A DNA stretch of 64,000 nucleotides from Xylanibacter ruminicola (lineage in GTDB: Bacteria; Bacteroidota; Bacteroidia; Bacteroidales; Bacteroidaceae), in NCBI RefSeq assembly GCF_900107775.1, contig NZ_FNRF01000003.1, positions 620,001-684,000 of the forward strand, read 5' to 3'. Below, piece after piece: positions 24,926-33,943 of the stretch (the stretch's first letter is position 1; every line of letters begins with the position of its first letter). Position numbers and translations under genes: made by a program. The notes beneath the pieces are model-generated. The model ran no database searches and was not told the origin of the DNA. It saw only the letters and a program-made list of their open reading frames with translations.

Positions 24926-26323
24926 ATGATTTCATTTATCCCATTCATAGTACTGATAGTACTCATTACATGTTGCGTTGCCGTTTTTGGCAACGCAACT
25001 TTAGATGGTGCCAGTCAGGTGTCGTTGTTGGCGGCATCGGCAGTTAGTGTGTTAATAGGCCATTTCTCCAAACGACTGGAATGGGAGAATCTGGAAAAAG
25101 AGATAACGGATAAGATAGCCAGTTGTACACCAGCTATCATTATCCTTTTGTTGATCGGTGCCATCGGTGGAACCTGGATGGTATCGGGCATTGTGCCTAC
25201 GATGATCTATTACGGCATGCAGATTATCCGCCCCGAGGTGTTCTTGGTGAGCAGTAGTGTGCTGTGTGCATTGGTGAGTTTGATGATTGGTTCGTCGTGG
25301 ACTACCGTTGCTACCATCGGTGTAGCGCTGATGGGTATCGGTAAGGCACATGGTTTTGATGATGGCTGGATTGCCGGTTCTATCATCACAGGTGCTTATT
25401 TTGGTGATAAGTTGTCGCCATTGAGCGATACTACTGTGTTGGCTTCGAGTGTATCGGGTACGCCGTTGTTTACGCATATCCGTTATATGCTTTATACCAC
25501 GGTGCCTTCGTTCTTGGTATCGCTTTCTATCTTCCTGATTGCAGGACTGATGATGAACGTATCGGGGCATGGCAATGTACAGGAGTTTATGGACGGCTTG
25601 CAGCATACGTTTGTGATTTCGCCTTGGCTGCTGATTGTACCTGTACTGACGGGTGTGATGATTGCGCGTCGTTGGCCGTCGATGGTGGTACTGTTCTTGG
25701 CCATCCTGTTGGCAGCTGTGGTAGGCTTATTGGTACAGCCCGACCTGATCCGACAGATTTCGGGTCACGATGGTTTCCTGTCATCTTACAAAGGTATGAT
25801 GCAGGTATGTTACGGCAGTACGAATATTGAGACGGGTGTGCCGATGCTGAACGATCTGGTGCAGACCAGTGGTATGGGGGGCATGATGCCGACCATCTGG
25901 CTGATTATCTGTGCACAGACTTTCGGTGGTGCGCTGACAGCAACCGGACAGCTGGCCGACCTGATGAAGGTGGTGCTGCGCTGGGTGCGTGGTACAGCTT
26001 CGTTGGTAGCTTCGACGGTTGGCACCTCGCTGTTCTGCAATATCGCGATGGCCGATCAGTACCTGTCGATTATGCTGGCCAGTTCGATGTTTAAGGATGT
26101 ATATAGGAAAGGTGGCTACGAGGCCCGTTTGCTGAGTCGCAGTTGCGAGGATGGTGCAACGGTAACCTCGGTACTGGTGCCTTGGAACACTTGCGGACTT
26201 ACCCAGAGCACTGTGCTTGGTGTGGCTACGCTCACTTATCTGCCTTATTGTTTCTTTAATATCCTGTCGCCTATCACGAGTATACTTGTGGCAGGTCTTG
26301 GCTGGAAAATCAAGCGTAAATGA
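24926..26323 (+). CDS. NhaC-family Na+/H+ antiporter
   Basis: A 465-residue integral membrane protein with about 11 hydrophobic helices. NhaC-type segments include CTPAIIILLLIGAIGGTWMVSGIVPTMIYYG, LMIGSSWTTVATIGVAL, ITGAYFGDKLSPLSDTTVLASS and SCEDGATVTSVLVPWNTCG. It would exchange sodium for protons; some family members exchange other organic ions such as malate and lactate, so the ion pair is not certain. The start codon directly follows the stop codon of the POT transporter, suggesting translational coupling. Confidence 0.88.
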   Translation: MISFIPFIVLIVLITCCVAVFGNATLDGASQVSLLAASAVSVLIGHFSKRLEWENLEKEITDKIASCTPAIIILLLIGAIGGTWMVSGIVPTMIYYGMQIIRPEVFLVSSSVLCALVSLMIGSSWTTVATIGVALMGIGKAHGFDDGWIAGSIITGAYFGDKLSPLSDTTVLASSVSGTPLFTHIRYMLYTTVPSFLVSLSIFLIAGLMMNVSGHGNVQEFMDGLQHTFVISPWLLIVPVLTGVMIARRWPSMVVLFLAILLAAVVGLLVQPDLIRQISGHDGFLSSYKGMMQVCYGSTNIETGVPMLNDLVQTSGMGGMMPTIWLIICAQTFGGALTATGQLADLMKVVLRWVRGTASLVASTVGTSLFCNIAMADQYLSIMLASSMFKDVYRKGGYEARLLSRSCEDGATVTSVLVPWNTCGLTQSTVLGVATLTYLPYCFFNILSPITSILVAGLGWKIKRK

Positions 26324-27255
26324 TACTCAGTCTGCTGTTATCGGGCTTCTTGACATTTGTAGAGTTGAACTGCGAAAACTTGTTCGACTATACTCACGAT
26401 GCTGGTAAGCAGGATACTGAATTTCTTCCAGAATCAGACAGACATTGGACGTCGAAACGTTATTGGCATAAACTGAATATGGTGGCTCAGGAATTGCTTT
26501 CGTGTTCGGATGAAGGTAATGGTATCCCTGATTTAGTGGCACTATGTGAGGTTGAGAACGATTCGGTGATGCGTGATTTCACGCGTCGCTCGCTGTTGCG
26601 TAATGCCGGCTATCAGTATCTGATGACTTCTTCGCCCGATGAGCGCGGCATTGATGTGGCGCTACTTTATGCGCCAGCTTCGTTTGCACCCATCCGTAGT
26701 TATGCTATTCGTGTGAATCCTGTCGAGGGCATGCGTGTTACACGAGATATACTGTATGCCTGTGGCGAAACTGTTTCGGGTGATACACTCCATGTATTTG
26801 TGGTGCATCAGCCCAGTAAGTTTGGTGGCGAGAAACATAGTCGCCCATTCAGACTGGCTGTGGCAGATCGACTTTGCCAATCGATAGATTCTATCCGTGC
26901 CATCTCTCCTGATGCCAAATTGATGGTTGCGGGCGACTTTAATGATGATGCCCTTAGTCCGAGTTTGTTACAGTACGAGCAACATGGTTTGGTGAACCTG
27001 ACCAAACATGCCAAGGGTGCCAATGGTGTTCGTGGCACCTATCGTTACAAAGGCGAGTGGGAGAGTATCGATCATATATTAGGCAGTTCCTCTATTAATA
27101 ATAAGGTGGATACTGTTTTTATTCACGCACCGAAGTTCTTATTAGAAGAGGATGCCAGATATGGCAGGTATCGACCACGAAGAACGTATATCGGTCCTCG
27201 TTACCAGGGTGGTTTCAGCGACCACCTGCCATTAGTTGTACGACTTATTTTTTAA
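26320..27255 (+). CDS. Endonuclease/exonuclease/phosphatase-family hydrolase
   Basis: A 311-residue EEP-fold protein. Visible motifs are FVELNCENLFDYTHD (N), LVALCEVEND (metal-binding Glu), GIDVALLYAP, VFVVHQPSKFGGEKHSR, MVAGDFNDD (the GDFN motif), ESIDHILGS and GFSDHLPLVVRL (catalytic SDHLP). These make a catalytically complete enzyme acting on a phosphodiester or phosphomonoester; DNA, phospholipid or inositol phosphate cannot be told apart. The hydrophobic N-terminus is short and may be a signal or anchor. It overlaps nhaC by 4 bp (ATGA) and its 3' end overlaps the convergent MFS gene by 11 bp. Confidence 0.88.
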   Translation: MILSLLLSGFLTFVELNCENLFDYTHDAGKQDTEFLPESDRHWTSKRYWHKLNMVAQELLSCSDEGNGIPDLVALCEVENDSVMRDFTRRSLLRNAGYQYLMTSSPDERGIDVALLYAPASFAPIRSYAIRVNPVEGMRVTRDILYACGETVSGDTLHVFVVHQPSKFGGEKHSRPFRLAVADRLCQSIDSIRAISPDAKLMVAGDFNDDALSPSLLQYEQHGLVNLTKHAKGANGVRGTYRYKGEWESIDHILGSSSINNKVDTVFIHAPKFLLEEDARYGRYRPRRTYIGPRYQGGFSDHLPLVVRLIF

Positions 27256-28600
27256 TATTCGGCAGTTGCAACCCGTAGTTCTTTTTCTTGTCGATTACCA
27301 GTATGGCAATCGCTGTTACAGCTGCGCCTAATGCCGTAAATCCAAAAATCAGCATCGAGGTAGTGTAGGTAGGATCAGTTTCATTAGCTCGTCCTACACA
27401 CATGGGAATCACAGCACGTCCGAAGTTCTGGATAAAGAAAATCATGGAGTAAGCGGTGCCTAAACACTTTAGTGGGATAATCTTTGGTACGCAAGGCCAT
27501 AAGGCGGCAGGTGCCAACGAGTAGCCAATGCTGAGTGTGACCATCAAGGCGATGGCAATGGTGCTGCTGTGCATAGGCAGTGAGAAACCAAAATGAACGG
27601 CTGTAAGCATAAGTGCACCTGTAATCACTAAGGTTACGCCTTTGCCATAGCGGTCGTAAATCAGTCCGAATAATGGTGTCATCAGGATGGTACCGAAGGG
27701 TGCAATCGATGAGAAAAATCCTGCGATATCGGGATCAACACCATATTTCATCACCATCAGTTTGGTTGAAAACTTGAGGAATGGCGATACGGCCGAATAG
27801 AACAGAACGCAGAACAGTGTAATGAGCCAGAAACCGGGATTACGAAGGGTGACGAGGATATCAGAGAAATGGAATTGCTCCTCATACTGAGTGTTATCAG
27901 CGCTATCCTCTTTTGTTTGTCCACTATCATCTAACTTGCGGTCCATTACGCAGAATACCAGGAATGCCAGCAAACCGATGATTAAGAATGCCAGCGATAT
28001 TAATAGTGGCATGGAGAGTGTGTAGTGGCGGGCGATGGGTGCTGAGATACTCAGGGCTGCAGCGGTGCCCAAACGGGCCATGGCCAACTGGATGCCCATG
28101 GCCAAGGCTAACTCATGACCAGTGAACCATCGTACCATAGCTTTTGATACGCTGATGCCTGTCATCTCGTAACCTACACCGAATATAGCAAATCCCAAGG
28201 ATGCCCAAACGGCTGAGGCGGGCAGCTGATAATCGAGAAATGCTATGGGCTCGTTACCGAATTCGGCCGTTACGGCATAATACTTAATGAGTGTGCCTAA
28301 GGCCATCAGCGAGCAGGCTAACGTGCCTGTAAAACGGATACCCATCTTATCGAGAATCAATCCCGAGAAGAAGAGCATCAACAGAAAAACATTGATAAAA
28401 CTGCCTGCGCCTGAAAAGAAACCATAGTCGGATGGTGTCCAACCTAAGCCTCCCTGCTCCTTGGGCAGTTCGAGGAGCGTTTCGAGTGGCGACATAACGT
28501 CGTTAACGAAATAGCCCATCATCATGGCGGTTGCCACGATGATGAGCACTGTCCATCTCGCAAAAGGCGAGTTATTTATTTTTTCTTTACTGGGTCGCAT
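27245..28600 (-). CDS. MFS transporter, MFSD1-like
   Basis: A 12-helix major facilitator protein of ~451 residues. It has the loop GLILDKMGIRFTG after helix 2 and a similar LIYDRYGKGVTL in the second half. A TTG 12 bp upstream would give a slightly longer form, but ATG 28600 is preferred. The protein resembles the other MFS gene at 30042-31664 (shared features: SPLETLLELP/SPIKDLMQE near the start, MTGISVSKAMVRWFTGHELALAMG/MAGITVSRGIVKWFKGREMALAMG, and DKKKNYGLQLPNI/DKKKGIGLELPNI at the C-terminus). They are paralogues flanking a DUF1846 gene. The start overlaps the DUF1846 gene by 25 bp. Substrate unknown; eukaryotic MFSD1 carries dipeptides, which is only suggestive. Confidence 0.85.
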   Translation of the reverse strand: MRPSKEKINNSPFARWTVLIIVATAMMMGYFVNDVMSPLETLLELPKEQGGLGWTPSDYGFFSGAGSFINVFLLMLFFSGLILDKMGIRFTGTLACSLMALGTLIKYYAVTAEFGNEPIAFLDYQLPASAVWASLGFAIFGVGYEMTGISVSKAMVRWFTGHELALAMGIQLAMARLGTAAALSISAPIARHYTLSMPLLISLAFLIIGLLAFLVFCVMDRKLDDSGQTKEDSADNTQYEEQFHFSDILVTLRNPGFWLITLFCVLFYSAVSPFLKFSTKLMVMKYGVDPDIAGFFSSIAPFGTILMTPLFGLIYDRYGKGVTLVITGALMLTAVHFGFSLPMHSSTIAIALMVTLSIGYSLAPAALWPCVPKIIPLKCLGTAYSMIFFIQNFGRAVIPMCVGRANETDPTYTTSMLIFGFTALGAAVTAIAILVIDKKKNYGLQLPNIKK

Positions 28601-30039
28601 GTCAATCCACAACCTAATTTCTTGAAGATCTTGCGGTCAACCTCGCTCAGCATAACCGTGGTGTGTACCTGACAGCCGCGCAGCTTGGGCAACTGCTCCA
28701 AGGCTTTGCGACATTTCTCGTCGTCGTTAGAGAGTACGCTCAGGGCTACCAATACTTCGTCGGTATGCAGGCGGGGGTTCTTACCACCTAAGTATTCAAT
28801 CTTGGTTTTCTGTACGGGTTCAATCAGACTCTGTGGTATCAGCTTCTCCTCGTGATTTATTTCTGCCAGATGTTTCATGGCATTGATAAGCAGAGCGGCA
28901 CTGCAACCTAACAGTGGCGATGACTTGGCGGTGATGATAGTACCATCCTCAAGCTCGATAGCAGCAGCCTGCAGACCTGTCTCGATCTTCTTCTCGTAGG
29001 CAGCTGTGGTAACCGGACGGAAGGCGGTAGTAATCTTGGCCTGATTAAAGAGCATACGTATCTTGTTTACCTCGCTCTCGTTATCAGCACCGTCGGCCAT
29101 CTTGTTGGTAGCATCGTAGAAACGGCGGATGATCTCATCCTTCGAAGCCTTGCAGCAAATCTCATCGTCGCTGATGCAGAAACCAATCATGTTCACACCC
29201 ATATCGGTGGGCGACTTGTAAGGATTCTCACCGTAGATGCCCTCGAAGAGTGCATTGAGTACGGGGAAGATTTCGATGTCGCGATTGTAGTTCACGGCAG
29301 TCTTGTTGTATGCCTCCAGGTGGAAGGGGTCGATCATGTTCACATCGTTCAGGTCGGCAGTTGCAGCCTCGTAGGCGATGTTTACAGGATGCTTCAAAGG
29401 CAGGTTCCATACGGGGAAGGTCTCGAACTTAGCATATCCGGCACGGATGCCACGCTTGTTCTCGTTGTAGAGCTGACTCAGACAGGTAGCCATCTTACCG
29501 CTACCTGGACCAGGAGCTGTTACGATAACGAGTGGACGTGAGGTTTCTACGTAATCGTTCTTTCCAAAGCCCTCGTCGCTGGCAATCAGCTCCACGTTGT
29601 GAGGGTAACCGTCGATGGGGTAGTGGATATATGATTTGATACCCTCGCGCTCCAGACGATGACGGAACTGATCGGCAGCATGCTGACCGTTGTAGTGGGT
29701 AATAACCACACTGCCCACCATGAAGTTGCGGCCCATGAACTCATCGCGCAAGCGCAGTACATCCTCGTCGTAGGTAATGCCGAGGTCGGCACGTACTTTG
29801 TTCTTCTCGATGTCCTCGGCGCTAACCACGATGACAATCTCGATGCTGTCGCGCAGCTGGCCCAGCATGCGCAGTTTACTGTCGGGTTTGAAACCTGGCA
29901 GTACACGCGATGCATGGTGATCGTCGAACAGTTTGCCACCTAACTCCATGTAGAGCTTGCCATCGAACTGAGCGATGCGCTCCTTGATGTGCTCAGACTG
30001 AATCTTGAGATATTTGTCGTTATCGAAACCTATTTTCAT
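28576..30039 (-). CDS. DUF1846 family protein
   Basis: A 487-residue cytosolic protein of the conserved DUF1846 family. The start MKIGFDNDKYLKIQSEHIKER and phrases such as FDGKLYMELGGKLFDDHHASRVLPGF, RADLGITYDEDVLRL and EGIKSYIHYPIDGYPHNV are typical. A P-loop-like sequence TAPGPGSGKMAT sits near residue 170-180, but the Ser/Thr expected after the Lys is Met. The family function is not established to my knowledge. It lies between two paralogous MFS genes with 2-bp and overlapping junctions, so all three form one operon and may handle the same metabolite. Confidence 0.9.
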   Translation of the reverse strand: MKIGFDNDKYLKIQSEHIKERIAQFDGKLYMELGGKLFDDHHASRVLPGFKPDSKLRMLGQLRDSIEIVIVVSAEDIEKNKVRADLGITYDEDVLRLRDEFMGRNFMVGSVVITHYNGQHAADQFRHRLEREGIKSYIHYPIDGYPHNVELIASDEGFGKNDYVETSRPLVIVTAPGPGSGKMATCLSQLYNENKRGIRAGYAKFETFPVWNLPLKHPVNIAYEAATADLNDVNMIDPFHLEAYNKTAVNYNRDIEIFPVLNALFEGIYGENPYKSPTDMGVNMIGFCISDDEICCKASKDEIIRRFYDATNKMADGADNESEVNKIRMLFNQAKITTAFRPVTTAAYEKKIETGLQAAAIELEDGTIITAKSSPLLGCSAALLINAMKHLAEINHEEKLIPQSLIEPVQKTKIEYLGGKNPRLHTDEVLVALSVLSNDDEKCRKALEQLPKLRGCQVHTTVMLSEVDRKIFKKLGCGLTCDPVKKK

Positions 30040-30041
30040 AA

Positions 30042-31664
30042 TTATTCTGTGATGTTTGGAAGTTCAAGACCAATACCTTTCTTCTTATCTACCACCTTGA
30101 GTACGAAGCCCAGGATGAGTGCTGCTACACCAAGTGAGGCCAGCATAACCAGAGGTGCAGTGTAATCGAACTGTGTTGGATCGGTTACGCCAGGGTTTGT
30201 CTGGTCGAGTACCTTACCAATCAGCAGTGGGAACAACCACAAACCGATGTTCTGAATCCAGAAAATCAGAGCGTAGGCCGAACCGATTACCTTTGCATCA
30301 ACCAACTTGGGTACTGAAGGCCAGAGGCTTGCAGGTACCAGTGAGAACGAAGCACCCAGCACCAGAATAGTGGTGTAAGCGATGATGATACCACCTACAG
30401 CATTGCCCTTGAACATAGGCAGAACGAAGGCGAAGGTGAGGTGACAGGCAATCAGCAGGATAGAACCTAATACCAGCATGGTGGCTGCCTTTCCGTGGTG
30501 GTCGAGATAGCTACCAAGGATAGGTGTGATGAGCACTGCCAGCAGTGGGAATACGGCAAAGATACTCTCGGCTGACTGACGCATGAAGCCCATATAGCAG
30601 TAAGTGATAAGTGCTAAGATTGAGAGAGCCAGCAGACCGTACTTCAGGTTGGCCTTCTTCTGGAAGTTTGAGGCGAAACCTGCAGCAGCCACAATCAGCA
30701 TGATGATGTACTGAACGATGGTAACATCGGGCTGAGCCCAGAATGAGTTAGCATCGGGGGCTGTAAGAGTCAGGTTACACTGCAGCATGTTTACAGCATA
30801 CTTCTGGAAGGGGAAGATGGCTGAGTAGTAAAGCACGCAAAGCAGAGCTACAATCCAGAAACCAGCATCGGTAAGAATCTTACCCAGGTCGCTGATCTTA
30901 AATGGATCGTCTTTCTCCTCAGCTTCGCCAGTCTGTGCATCCAGCTTCTGGTCCATGAAGAAATATACGATGGTCATGATGAGAGCGATACACATCAGTA
31001 CAACACCGAAGGCTACTGAACGGCTTACTGAAACCTCACCACCAAGACGGGCAAAGAAAGGCGAGAAAATCATACAGGTAGCAACACCCAGACGGGCGAG
31101 TGCCATCTCTGAACCCATAGCCAAAGCCATCTCACGACCCTTGAACCATTTTACAATACCACGACTTACGGTGATACCAGCCATCTCACAGCCACAACCA
31201 AATATCATGAAGCCGCAGGCTGCAAACTTAGCCGAAGCAGGCATGCCGGCATAGAATGGCGATACACCCAGCTCGTCGAATACGGGGATATAATTAAGAT
31301 GGTTGTTAAACCAAGTCTCGAGTCCGGTTCCCATGAAGCTCTCGCTTACGGCATACCACTTTACGCAGGCACCAACCACCATTACAGCAGCAGAAAGCAC
31401 AGCGGTGAAACGAACGCCCATCTTGTCGAGGATGATACCTGCGAAGATGAGGAAGAACACGAATACGTTAAGGAATACCTCCGAGCCCTGCATGGTACCG
31501 AATGCGGTAGAGTCCCAACCACGGGTCTCCTGCATCAGGTCCTTGATAGGTGAGAGGATGTCCATAAAGATGTAGGCACAGAACATGGCCAGTGCCAGCA
31601 GTAAAAGCGCAGTCCAGCGCATACCAGCGCTGTCGCGAAGGGTCTTTTGAATTGCTTGAGTCAT
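30042..31664 (-). CDS. MFS transporter, MFSD1-like (longer paralogue)
   Basis: A 540-residue, 12-helix major facilitator protein. It has FAGIILDKMGVRFTAVLSA after helix 2 and GREMALAMGSEMALARLG. It is longer than its paralogue at 27245-28600, mainly because of extra loops in the second half (around residues 290-330). It is the first gene of the MFS-DUF1846-MFS set and ends 2 bp before DUF1846. No clear TAnnTTTG promoter lies upstream; transcription may continue from the S9 peptidase gene through the 105-bp spacer that holds the palindrome array. Substrate unknown. Confidence 0.87.
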   Translation of the reverse strand: MTQAIQKTLRDSAGMRWTALLLLALAMFCAYIFMDILSPIKDLMQETRGWDSTAFGTMQGSEVFLNVFVFFLIFAGIILDKMGVRFTAVLSAAVMVVGACVKWYAVSESFMGTGLETWFNNHLNYIPVFDELGVSPFYAGMPASAKFAACGFMIFGCGCEMAGITVSRGIVKWFKGREMALAMGSEMALARLGVATCMIFSPFFARLGGEVSVSRSVAFGVVLMCIALIMTIVYFFMDQKLDAQTGEAEEKDDPFKISDLGKILTDAGFWIVALLCVLYYSAIFPFQKYAVNMLQCNLTLTAPDANSFWAQPDVTIVQYIIMLIVAAAGFASNFQKKANLKYGLLALSILALITYCYMGFMRQSAESIFAVFPLLAVLITPILGSYLDHHGKAATMLVLGSILLIACHLTFAFVLPMFKGNAVGGIIIAYTTILVLGASFSLVPASLWPSVPKLVDAKVIGSAYALIFWIQNIGLWLFPLLIGKVLDQTNPGVTDPTQFDYTAPLVMLASLGVAALILGFVLKVVDKKKGIGLELPNITE

Positions 31665-31698
31665 TATTTTGTTTATATTTAATTACTTTTCGTATTTA

Positions 31699-31757
31699 TT
31701 CCCACCTTGGGAACATATTATTCCCACACTGGGAATGAATTGTTCCCAAGGTGGGAA
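31699..31757. repeat. Three TTCCCANNNTGGGAA-type palindromes at exact 22-bp period
   Basis: Palindromes start at 31699 (TTCCCACCTTGGGAA), 31721 (TTCCCACACTGGGAA) and 31743 (TTCCCAAGGTGGGAA), separated by 7-bp A/T-rich linkers. The outer two units also form a perfect 17-bp inverted repeat with each other (31699-31715 with 31741-31757). The array occupies the spacer between the S9 peptidase and MFS genes. Confidence 0.85.
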
Positions 31758-31769
31758 TATATTGCTTGC

Positions 31770-33938
31770 TTATTTCAACCAGCGGTCCAACCAGTTAAAG
31801 AAGGTGCGCTGCCACAGTACACCGTTCTGTGGTTTCAGTACCCAGTGGTTCTCATCGGGGAAGATGAGCAGCTCGGCTGGAATACCCTTCATGCGTGCTG
31901 CATTAAAGGCCGACATACCCTGAGTGGCGTTGATACGGTAGTCCATCTCGCCGTGAATCACAAGGATAGGTGTATCCCACTTGTCAACAAACTGATGAGG
32001 TGAGTTCTTGTAAGTCTTGTCGGCATTTGCGGTACGATCCTTATTCCAGTAGGCATCATCGTACTCGAAGTTAGAGAACCAGTTCTCCTCGGTCTCAGTG
32101 TACATGGCCTCCAGGTTAAAGGCACCATCGTGAGAGATGAAGGCCTTGAAACGCTTATCGTGATGACCTGCCAGATAGTAAACCGAGAATCCACCGAACG
32201 ATGCACCTACGGCACCCAGTTTATCCTTATCTACGTATGGCAGATTGTTGGCTGCGTCGTCGATAGCTGCCAGATAGTCCTTCATGCACTGACCAGTCCA
32301 GTCGCCAGAGATCTCCTCGAGCCACTCCTGACCGAATCCGGGCAGACCGCGACGGTTGGGTGCTACCACTACATAACCCTGTGATGCCATAATCATAAAG
32401 TTCCAACGGTAGCTCCAGAACTGTGATACAGGACTCTGAGGACCGCCCTCGCAGAACAGCAGGGTGGGGTACTTCTTATTCTCGTCGAAGTTTGGTGGCA
32501 GAATTACCCAAACCAGCATCTGCTTGCCATCGCTGGTCTTTACCCAACGCTGCTGTACGGTTGGCTTAGCCAGCTGATCAAGGATGTGCTTGTTCTCGAA
32601 AGTAAGCTGCTTGGTCTGAGTCTTCTCAGGCTTCTTGAAGTTTGGAGTAACAATATACAGATCGGCAGGTGATGTGTAGTTATGACGCTCCATCAGCAGC
32701 TGCTTTCCATTGTTCATCAGGTGAATCTGTCCAAAGTCGTCCCAAGTGTTGGTCAACTGCTTCAGTTCTCCCTTCCAGTTTACGGCGTAGAGGTTGATGG
32801 TAGCGTGCCAAACACCGATAAAGTAAATCATCGCGTCCTTAGAATCGCTCCAAACAAAGTCCTCAACACTTGAATCAAAGCTCTCGGTTACATATTTCTT
32901 CTCACCAGTAGCCAGGTTGTAAACACACAGGCGCAGGCGATCAGCCTCATAACCATCGCGCTCCATCGAAGTCCAGGCAATATACTTGCCATCAGGCGAG
33001 AACTTAGGATTCTGATCGTAACCTACGTTATTCTTTAGGTTCTCCTTGGCATTCACACTCTGATACTTCAGGGTCTTGGTAGGATTAACCTTTGGTGCCT
33101 TGTAATCGGCAGGTTTGCAAAGGTTTTTGGTCTCGCGCGTACCTATTATAAATAAATAGATATCTGAGTCGGTTGAGATAGAATACTCCAGACCGGTCTT
33201 CTTACGACAGGTATAGGCAATCGACTTAGAGTCGGGTGCCCAGTCTAACTGCTCGATACCACCGAATGGCTCCATGGGGCACTCGTAGGGCTCGCCCTCC
33301 AGAATGTCGATACCATCCTTGATGCCATCCTCTGTTACATCTGCAACGAAGGGGTGCTGGATACTCTCTACATAGTGGTCCCAGTGACGATACATCAGGT
33401 CGGTTACCAAGCGGCCGGTAGCCTTTGGTAGGTCGTCGGGATTCTTCTTGATAATCTCATTGAACTCGAGTGAGTGGAGCAGAATCACCTTCTTGCCATC
33501 AGGCGAGAACTTGAAACCCTCGATAGGTTTCGAGGTGTTCGAAATCTGCTTGCGGTCAGAACCGTCGGGGTTCATGGTCCACAACTGTCCACCTGTCAGG
33601 AAAGCAATCTTACCGTTGTACCAGGTAGGATCGGTCTCGCTCTTACTACCAGTGGTCAGAGTAGTGTTGCCTGTTCCATCGGCATTGATGATGGCAATCT
33701 TCTGCTGACTCTTGTTAGCCTTTACGCTGTAGTAGCCAATCTGATAAACAATCTGCTTACCATCGGCCGAAGCCTCGGCAGCACCTACACGACCCATGGC
33801 CCAAAGTGCCTCGGGTGTCATCAGATTGCTGGCAAGCTTGATGTTCTGTTTCCCTATCTTCACGTTTTCTGCTGCTTTAACGGGATTAGCTAAAAGCATC
33901 ATTCCCAATAGTAAAACTGGAATTCTGAATTTCTTCAT
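31770..33938 (-). CDS. S9-family prolyl oligopeptidase-like peptidase (DPP5-like)
   Basis: A 722-residue exported serine peptidase. The signal peptide is residues 1-22 (ending VKA-A). Residues ~40-440 form a beta-propeller of WD40-like repeats (ADGKQIVYQIGYY, FSPDGKKVILLHS, FSPDGKYIAWTSM). The C-terminal alpha/beta-hydrolase domain has the nucleophile Ser580 in GASFGG, Asp666 in HGEMDYRIN and His698 in DENHW. It removes dipeptides or short peptides in the periplasm and resembles the DPP5 group of oral Bacteroidota. It starts 5 bp after yidC, so it is co-transcribed. Exact specificity is inference. Confidence 0.9.
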   Translation of the reverse strand: MKKFRIPVLLLGMMLLANPVKAAENVKIGKQNIKLASNLMTPEALWAMGRVGAAEASADGKQIVYQIGYYSVKANKSQQKIAIINADGTGNTTLTTGSKSETDPTWYNGKIAFLTGGQLWTMNPDGSDRKQISNTSKPIEGFKFSPDGKKVILLHSLEFNEIIKKNPDDLPKATGRLVTDLMYRHWDHYVESIQHPFVADVTEDGIKDGIDILEGEPYECPMEPFGGIEQLDWAPDSKSIAYTCRKKTGLEYSISTDSDIYLFIIGTRETKNLCKPADYKAPKVNPTKTLKYQSVNAKENLKNNVGYDQNPKFSPDGKYIAWTSMERDGYEADRLRLCVYNLATGEKKYVTESFDSSVEDFVWSDSKDAMIYFIGVWHATINLYAVNWKGELKQLTNTWDDFGQIHLMNNGKQLLMERHNYTSPADLYIVTPNFKKPEKTQTKQLTFENKHILDQLAKPTVQQRWVKTSDGKQMLVWVILPPNFDENKKYPTLLFCEGGPQSPVSQFWSYRWNFMIMASQGYVVVAPNRRGLPGFGQEWLEEISGDWTGQCMKDYLAAIDDAANNLPYVDKDKLGAVGASFGGFSVYYLAGHHDKRFKAFISHDGAFNLEAMYTETEENWFSNFEYDDAYWNKDRTANADKTYKNSPHQFVDKWDTPILVIHGEMDYRINATQGMSAFNAARMKGIPAELLIFPDENHWVLKPQNGVLWQRTFFNWLDRWLK

Positions 33939-33943
33939 AAAGT

